Positions 59,797-64,000 of a stretch of 64,000 nucleotides of DNA are shown piece by piece. Origin of the DNA: Acarospora socialis (Eukaryota > Ascomycota > Lecanoromycetes > Acarosporales > Acarosporaceae). A program made the position numbers and the translations under genes. Position 1 is the stretch's first letter, and the number at the start of each line of letters is the position of its first letter. The notes under the pieces are model-generated. The model was not told where the DNA came from. It made no database searches and was given only the letters and a program-made list of their open reading frames with translations. The stretch lies in NCBI GenBank assembly GCA_025617375.2, contig JAMYGW020000011.1:930001-994000 (forward strand), written 5' to 3'.

Positions 59797-59800
59797 AAGC
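59761..59800. repeat. (GAGCAC)n hexamer repeat
   Basis: Six copies of a GAGCAC-type hexamer in the gene-free region. It creates artefactual Leu/Val and Ala/Arg repeat ORFs. Confidence 0.9.
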
Positions 59801-60538
59801 TCTCAAGCTCACAACACTTTTATGTATAAGGGTTCCGCTCTGTAGAGGAGAGTAGTACGAGTGCTGTGCGATTGTTTGATCGAGTCCAGTGGTAGTGGTG
59901 TGTGCGTTCCGTGTGTGCGTCTTGGAGCGTGGCCAGCGGTCGAATTCCACAGCGAAACCCGGTTGTAGGGACTACCAGATTTAGGAAGGCGGAGAGGGGC
60001 ATACAGCGTAAGAATGGGTGATGGAGAATAGGTGCGTTAAAAATCAAGAGAGAGGGAAGATGGGAGAGGAGACAGACAGAGCGCCCAGACAGGCTACGGT
60101 CGTCCAGTTTGGGGCTTAGTATAAAATAGTCAGGTATATAAGGTACTCGTACAGTACCGAGTCGGTAGGTGTGTGTATACCTTAACTACCTACCTAGTAC
60201 TCGACGGTGGTTTTGTGGTTGCTTTGACCTTTACCTTACCTTACTGTCTCCACTGAGGGCTGGCAACTTGTCTGCTGGCCTGGATACGAGTACGAGTCGG
60301 GGGAAGACCAGTAAACCCGTAGGCCGTTACTCAACTGACTACCTTACCTTATGCTAACTGTTTTGGTAGAAGTCCCGCTGCTTTAGCGCCGAGAGCGTTT
60401 AGAGGCGTGTGTGTCGGGATTGAGAAGAATTATTATTATTGCTCATGTGAGCACCCAGAATCTGATCTAGGCTTAGTCTGCAAGGCTCCACGGCATAACA
60501 ATATCAGGTATTATGAAAATGGCCAGTCAGAATCTTCG

Positions 60539-60577
60539 GTGATCGTGACCGTGATCCTGATCGTGATCGTGATCCTG
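60539..60577. repeat. GTGATC/CTGATC short tandem repeat
   Basis: About six imperfect hexamers of the GTGATC type within the gene-free region upstream of GSK-3. Confidence 0.8.
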
Positions 60578-63236
60578 AAAATAACGAGCTTACATCTTGG
60601 TCCACACTCTGTGTATGAACCCAATTGGGTTCTGTTGTTGGCTGTTTTGTGGTGACTGAGATCTACAATACGGTATCTCCAGAGGACTGTAGTGTCAAGC
60701 CCTGAAGATAATTCAGGTCAGATGCCAGTTGCAAGTTTATATCTGTGACATGGTAAGGTCAGGAACTGATGTTACTGGAACAGGTCCCAATTGCGTGTGT
60801 CTGCTGAGTGACATTGGGATAGTTTTCTGACTTCCAGGTTGAATCGGCCTGGCTGACAGCGAGTGATGCGAGAAGGGCACAAACTCTTTGAACCATGATC
60901 GCCTTGCATACCGAAAATAATACTCAAGTCTATCTAGGTAGATTATTGGTAATCGACTGCACTTCCAGGTCATCGTCACAGATGCTCTTAAAAGTTTGAC
61001 CCCACAGCGCAACATTCGTTGCCAATTGACCCTCCAGCCATGATTCTTTCGAGCCTTCTCGTCCCTTCTGCTATTGGCATCGAGGACATTGATGTACGTT
61101 CCAAAATGATTTCATGTACAGATGCAACGTGTAAATTGCCTGCTTCATGCAATATATCAAAGTCGTATGGGAAAACAACCATGTGTAAGGATCCCGAAGA
61201 GAACTAAAGCTAAGGACGTTCGTAGCTTGAGGGGCGAGAGGCATAAGGTAAGGTATCATCGTGTCCTCGTGCATCAGTTTGCCGCCGAATAAGGTAGCGT
61301 CATATCCACATTGACCGTCATAAAGCGCCGAGGACGCGGTTACTTGACACCTGACAGGCTTTTGAACTCTGGGGGCTTTCCTACATCGATCATGATTGTT
61401 ACCTTATTTGGTTCGCAAGGTACAGGGTAACTGATGGTGCTGCCTCGCAGCGGCTACCTCAATTCTCCAGATCACAAAAGATATACAAATCAAAATATGA
61501 TATATCTGCTGTACCTAGTATGTACGCTACACATTAGACTAATCCAAACCGTAAGGTATGCATGTAAATTGTATGGCGCTGGCAGATCGATAATCAGTAC
61601 GAGTACCACCGTACGGGATCTCTTCTCGAGTTCCTGTACCTGTACTTTGTAGAGTTCATGTATGAGCATCCATGCCGTTGGATTTGCCCTCGTGACGATT
61701 CATCTTTGACCCATGCTTCGCTAATGTTAATCCTTGCTCCACATGTGATCGCTGCTTTCTCACTTCATCATCACGGCCCGCAGAGGTTCATGCTGCTCGA
61801 TGAGTACCTAGTCCTTATTGATGATGATGAGGTAGACAAAGCTGCAACTGTTGTGCCTCGTCTCCTTAGACTTTCGTCTGACGAGTGCACACTAAGGTAC
61901 AGCAAAGTGACACCTGCCTTAGGGAGGTGATACTGCAATGCTTGACCGTGACGATGGGAGATGGAGAGAATGATGGTGGGGCCAGTCCGGTTTAGGGTAC
62001 ATGCACGTCTGCAACTAACATACCTTACCTACACCTGTGCTGCTTTCCGCTACATGCCAAGAGACCGGTTTCCCAAAGGCACGCCCGTCTCTACATACCT
62101 TACGTAGGTACAGTACGGTACTCGTACTACGGTAATAGTTGGCGCAGCTAAGATATGACGACAGCCGAGCGAGTCTCCCAGGTTAGAGGTCCCGACCATT
62201 CTCAGGGCAATCGGTACATGGCATACCCCTCTGCAAGAAGGCGGATGCCGTCCGTAGTCCCGTGCGAGGGACTTTGGGATGGGACAGACAACGCAACACG
62301 GCAGTGCAATTTGACAGAAAGCTTGGTCGCCAACACAAGGTAGAAACAATGGACACGGCGTGCCCATACCCAACAATAATAATGAATCCTAAGGGGTGCT
62401 TTGATAAGCTACTTGCAGTATGCTATATCAGCACTCCCTCTCATCAGTCGCTATACCGAGGGATGTGGGGAAGGGCTTGAAATGGCCAACAGGCCGTGTG
62501 TCATCAAGCCCAAATGTATTCGGGTCATTGTTAATGCTTGCGCTTTCGACCTGCCGCATCTTTCGCCATACCTTACCGGATGCGCTGTCCGCCTACTCGC
62601 ATGAGATGATGGATTGCAGATGGCACGTGCGTAGTGACAATCAACACGGAGCTGTTAAGGTACCTTACTCACTCGTACTGCATCTCCGAGTCCTGCACGA
62701 TGCCTCGCTAATCGCGGCACCGGTTGGGTATAATTCCTGCCGGTGGTCATCCCTTGAAACAGAGTGCTGGATTACAGCAAAGTATCACGTCTCCCAGCTG
62801 CTCGTGGAAGTTACTTAATAATCGACCAAGCGGCGCGTCTGAACAATTCGCCAAGATATCTAGATACCGATCTTCAATTAGATTCCGAGGAGGCGTTTTG
62901 TACGAACAGCTAATACTCTGAGGTTTTGTACAATTGGTCCAGGTCCAGCTGCTAAGCCCGTCAGACCGGTAGACATGTGCCAGAAACGCCCTTCTGGCAG
63001 GCCATGCAAAGATCTTGATGGATATGGGAGAGAAGGGCAGCACCCAAGACAGTTGATCGGTCCAGTCACTTGCAGACAGTCGTGTGGGAGTTCCCGATTG
63101 GCCACGGTGTGGAAAGCAAAGGACGATCGGAGTGAACTTTGTAATAAGACAAGGGAGAAAGACGATGTTCTCGAACATATCTCGAGGTCGGCAGAGGAGT
63201 GATGATTCGAGGTCAGGAAGGTGGCCGCCCGTGAAA

Positions 63237-64000
63237 TTAAAAGGGAGGGGGAGGGGCAGTCGAGCCTGCCGCTTTCTCCTGTTGCTCCATGAGGTCTTCA
63301 CCGGCAGCTTCAATGGAGACGGCTAAGCCGACCTTGGCTTGCTGCTGTTGATTGAATGATACAGTCAGCAACTTGTCCAACAAACTCCATGGAAGTAACG
63401 TAAAGGTTATTCATTGTTTGCAATGGGAACATCGTTTAACATACCTTAAATTGATCCAGCTCCCCTGCAAAAGTTAACTGCACGGGCGGTGCAACTCTCT
63501 TCTCTAACAGGCAGCTCAGTCGACCGGAGCTGTCGATCTGAGCCCTAAATGTGGAGGCTCGAAAATCATACTTTGCTCCCAGCGTCGTTGTGCCTTCCTT
63601 CCGCATCCCGGATCCCATCAATCCACCTCGACCACCCACACCAGGAGCGAATTGCAGATTCAACTCTACACCTGCCTCGACCTTGTCAGTCAACCTTCGC
63701 CAATATGATGTGCTTATTGTCCCTTGCGCCTGCATTTGGGCGCTCGCGATCCAGTCGCCCCCTTTGTATTTTGCGTAATATGATATTGCAGTGTCGGGAC
63801 CGGTGTTGACAGCAGCTCGCTGCCAGATCGCCTCGAGTCCAACCGCCAGGCTTGGCGTCACGGATTGAAGATAGCTTCCGATGAAGATACCGGTCAATCC
63901 GCCCTCGAGTATCGATGGATTTATGGACTTGATGGATGCGGTGAAGTCTTTTCCAGTATAGTCGTTGTCAACCTGAAGCATAGCCTGACCCGGTCCCGGA
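63237..64000 (-). CDS. TOM40: TOM40, mitochondrial outer-membrane translocase channel (C-terminal part)
   Basis: Beta-barrel pore of the TOM complex, the entry gate for nuclear-encoded mitochondrial proteins. Only the C-terminal half lies in the window; the gene continues past the right edge. The reading enters as [20 protein letters not shown], then [40 protein letters not shown] and [20 protein letters not shown]. These are the alternating beta strands of the porin-3 fold typical of fungal Tom40. An intron follows ELDQFK, and the last exon gives [20 protein letters not shown], then [16 protein letters not shown] and TAA at 63237-63239. Nothing abnormal is seen in the visible part. Confidence 0.94.

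Larger units (their letters stand above)
58762..63236. promoter_or_regulatory. Long gene-free region upstream of GSK-3
   Basis: About 4.5 kb between the GSK-3 start and the TOM40 3' end, both on the minus strand. No protein motif is seen on either strand. It is rich in short repeats: AAGGT pentamers at 59570-59620, 60225-60245 and 62020-62110. GTACTCGTAC/GTACGAGTAC words occur at about 59610, 60145, 60285, 61595 and 62115. The region could hold a noncoding RNA or decayed element, but nothing in the sequence names one. Confidence 0.5.

Noticed and set aside
7948-64000. Nuclear reassignment of TGA in the host genes
   Set aside because: Several host genes (TrpRS, PNP1, RMP1, the LLP-like gene, SIZ1, GSK-3) end with TGA exactly where their families end, so the host code is standard here.

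Overview
The window looks like nuclear DNA of a filamentous ascomycete (Pezizomycotina). The genes carry many short GT-AG introns (about 50-100 bases), and the set is typical of moulds: a HAP5/NF-YC subunit, a TUP1/RCO-1 corepressor, an AZF1-type zinc-finger factor, a MEI2-like RNA-binding protein, a fungal DUF2015 protein and ERG3. Class or genus cannot be fixed from sequence alone.

Layout. Bases 1 to about 7,750 form an AT-rich, strikingly CpG-poor block. Its left 5.5 kb is a minus-strand LINE: ORF1 with zinc knuckles, then ORF2 with an AP-type endonuclease, reverse transcriptase and the start of RNase H. The 3' end runs off the left edge. The next 2 kb is gene-free and very AT-rich. From about 7.8 kb to the end lies ordinary gene-rich DNA in this order: mitochondrial TrpRS (-), mitoribosomal S10 (-), purine nucleoside phosphorylase (+), FCF2 (-), HAP5 (+), SEC15 (-), MEI2-like (+), RMP1 (+), LAS21/GPI7 (-), an LLP/DUF2423 protein (-), SIZ/PIAS SUMO ligase (+), TRAPP Trs33 (+), cytosolic malate dehydrogenase (-), ribosomal protein eL28 (-), DUF2015 (+), SF3B4 (-), FLX1-type carrier (+), AZF1-like factor (-), TUP1 (-), ERG3 (+), CBP80 (-), GSK-3 (-) and TOM40 (-, cut by the right edge).

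The genes are housekeeping functions with no evident cluster logic: mitochondrial import and translation, rRNA processing, splicing and cap binding, exocytosis, GPI-anchor and sterol synthesis, and global transcription control. Two long gene-free stretches (43.6-47.2 kb and 58.8-63.2 kb) lie upstream of the AZF1-like and GSK-3 genes. A third of about 2 kb separates the divergent TUP1 and ERG3 genes.

The most unusual signal is in the LINE. ORF1 and ORF2 each stay in one frame over nearly 4.8 kb, yet eight in-frame stops interrupt them. Seven of the eight are TGA, and at least six of these sit where related LINE proteins usually have tryptophan. Either UGA is read as Trp in this element, or a strand-biased G-to-A process acted on it. 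Conserved glycines that have become glutamate favour the second reading. Host genes in the same window use TGA as an ordinary terminator.
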